A stretch of 6,817 bases of DNA from Azonexus sp. (GTDB lineage Bacteria > Pseudomonadota > Gammaproteobacteria > Burkholderiales > Rhodocyclaceae): assembly GCA_030697085.1 (NCBI GenBank), contig JAUYQT010000679.1, forward strand, positions 1-6,817, in the 5' to 3' direction. A model generated the notes under the pieces. It saw only the letters and a program-made list of their open reading frames with translations, was not told where the DNA came from and searched no databases. The translations under genes and the position numbers were made by a program. Shown here piece after piece: positions 5,843 to 6,817 of the stretch; position 1 is the stretch's first letter; each line of letters begins with the position of its first letter.

Positions 5843-6817
5843 CGGCCTCATCCTCCACCCGGCGCTGATCATGATCGTCGGCGCCCTGCTATTACCCTGG
5901 CTGCGCGGCATGGCACGCAACGTCGCCATTTTGCTCATCCCGGCCCTGGCACTGGCTGCGCTCTGGCTACTGCCCGAAGGCCGCCTCTGGGAAATCAGCT
6001 GGCTCAACTATCAACTCGCCCCGCTCTCCATCGACAAGCTGTCTCGCCTCTTCGCCACCATCTTCTCGTTGATGGCATTCGTCGGCGGCCTCTTCGCCTT
6101 GCGCCAGGAGAGCAAACTCGAAATCCCCGCTGCCTTCCTCTACGCCGGCTCTGCCATTGGCGTGGCGTTGGCCGGTGATCTGGTCACCGTATTTATCTTC
6201 TGGGAGTTGATGGCCGTTGGCTCGACACTGGTGCTATGGAGCTCCGGCACCCCAGCCGCGTGGGCCGCGAGCAAACGCTACGCCATGATCCATCTGGCCG
6301 GTGGTGTCATTCTCTTTGCCGGTGTGGCCGGCCATTTGGTGACGACCGGCGATGCAATCTTCACGCGCATGCAGCCCGACTCCGTCGCCCACTGGCTGAT
6401 CCTGATCGGCTTCCTGATCAACGCCGGCGCCCCGCCTCTTTCTGCCTGGCTGCCAGATGCCTACCCGGAAGCCTCGTGGAGCGGCACCGTATTCCTTTCG
6501 GCCTTCACCACCAAAACTGCCGTTTACGTCTTGCTGCGTGGTTTTCCCGGCACCGAAATCCTGATCTGGGTCGGCATTTTCATGATTCTCTACGGCATCG
6601 TCTATGCGCTACTGGAAAACGACATGCGCCGCATCCTGGCCTACGCGATCGTGAATCAGGCTGGCTTCATGATCACCGGTATCGGTATCGGCACCGAAAT
6701 GGCCTTGAACGGCGCTGCCGCACACGCTTTTAGCTCCATCATCTACACGGCACTGCTGCTGATGTCGGCGGGCGTCGTCCTCTCCGCCACCGGCCGACGA
6801 AAATGCTCGGAACTTGG
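5835..6817 (+). CDS. Third MrpD-family antiporter subunit, 3' end outside window
   Basis: The frame is open from the ATG at 5835 to the right edge: 327 codons, about two thirds of the usual length, with no stop. It belongs to the proton-conducting transporter family: E124 in VFIFWELMAVGS, the WLPDAYPEAS block at 205-214, K227 in LSAFTTKTAVYVL, ENDMRRILAY at 261-270, and GIGIGTEMALNGAAAHAF at 282-299. Several ionisable residues kept in the two upstream copies are replaced: N196 where the helix-7 lysine is expected, S203 for the following histidine, and S301 and T305 for the histidine and lysine of the next conserved helix. H297 is retained. This suggests altered or absent ion conduction, perhaps a structural role. 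The start overlaps the small membrane gene by eight bases; a GAG-rich stretch just upstream is only a weak ribosome site. The helix-12 lysine lies beyond the edge. Confidence 0.92.
   Translation, partial: MTSGLILHPALIMIVGALLLPWLRGMARNVAILLIPALALAALWLLPEGRLWEISWLNYQLAPLSIDKLSRLFATIFSLMAFVGGLFALRQESKLEIPAAFLYAGSAIGVALAGDLVTVFIFWELMAVGSTLVLWSSGTPAAWAASKRYAMIHLAGGVILFAGVAGHLVTTGDAIFTRMQPDSVAHWLILIGFLINAGAPPLSAWLPDAYPEASWSGTVFLSAFTTKTAVYVLLRGFPGTEILIWVGIFMILYGIVYALLENDMRRILAYAIVNQAGFMITGIGIGTEMALNGAAAHAFSSIIYTALLLMSAGVVLSATGRRKCSEL

Noticed and set aside
5414..6007. 197-codon minus-strand frame opposite the 3' end of the second D subunit, the small gene and the third D subunit
   Set aside because: It crosses three sense genes whose overlaps are tightly organised; no domain or ribosome site seen.
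6236..6733. 165-codon plus-strand frame inside the third D-type subunit
   Set aside because: The true frame from 5835 is continuous to the window edge with clear family motifs; this is its shadow.

Overview
This 6.8 kb window is almost entirely one rightward, tightly packed operon for a multisubunit Mrp/Mnh-type monovalent cation/proton antiporter. Base composition is moderately high in G+C and gene junctions are typical of Gram-negative bacteria: ATGA stop/start overlaps and overlaps of a few bases. Protein similarity recalled from memory points to a proteobacterium, perhaps a betaproteobacterium of the Rhodocyclales type. That taxonomic guess is inference only.

Layout. Positions 1-187 are a more A+T-rich leader with no convincing gene; it carries two 9-bp perfect inverted repeats that share an arm region, plus a small G+C hairpin. 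Then follow MrpE (188-664), MrpF (667-942), MrpG (939-1268), a protein equivalent to only the C-terminal part of MrpA (DUF4040 plus MbhE-like segment, about 1253-1792), MrpB (1782-2237), MrpC (2240-2620), a standard MrpD (2617-4128), a second NuoL/MrpD-family subunit (4125-5585), a small unrecognised two-helix membrane protein (5582-5842), and a third MrpD-family subunit (5835 onward) cut by the right edge. No complete MrpA gene, hydrogenase or other redox subunit is in the window.

How they work together. In the established Mrp complexes, MrpA and MrpD are complex-I-like ion-translocating subunits, MrpC resembles NuoK, and MrpB, E, F and G are smaller membrane subunits needed for assembly and ion exchange. 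Here the order E-F-G-A'-B-C-D matches the order of the antiporter module of archaeal membrane-bound hydrogenase (MbhA-H), not the mrpABCDEFG order of Bacillus. The missing NuoL-like half of MrpA may be supplied by the second or third MrpD-like protein.

Points worth a second look: the apparent AUC (or otherwise non-standard) start of the MrpA C-terminal homologue; loss of several conserved charged membrane residues in the third MrpD-like protein although the first two keep them; the unnamed 86-residue protein built into the operon; and the paired inverted repeats in the leader.
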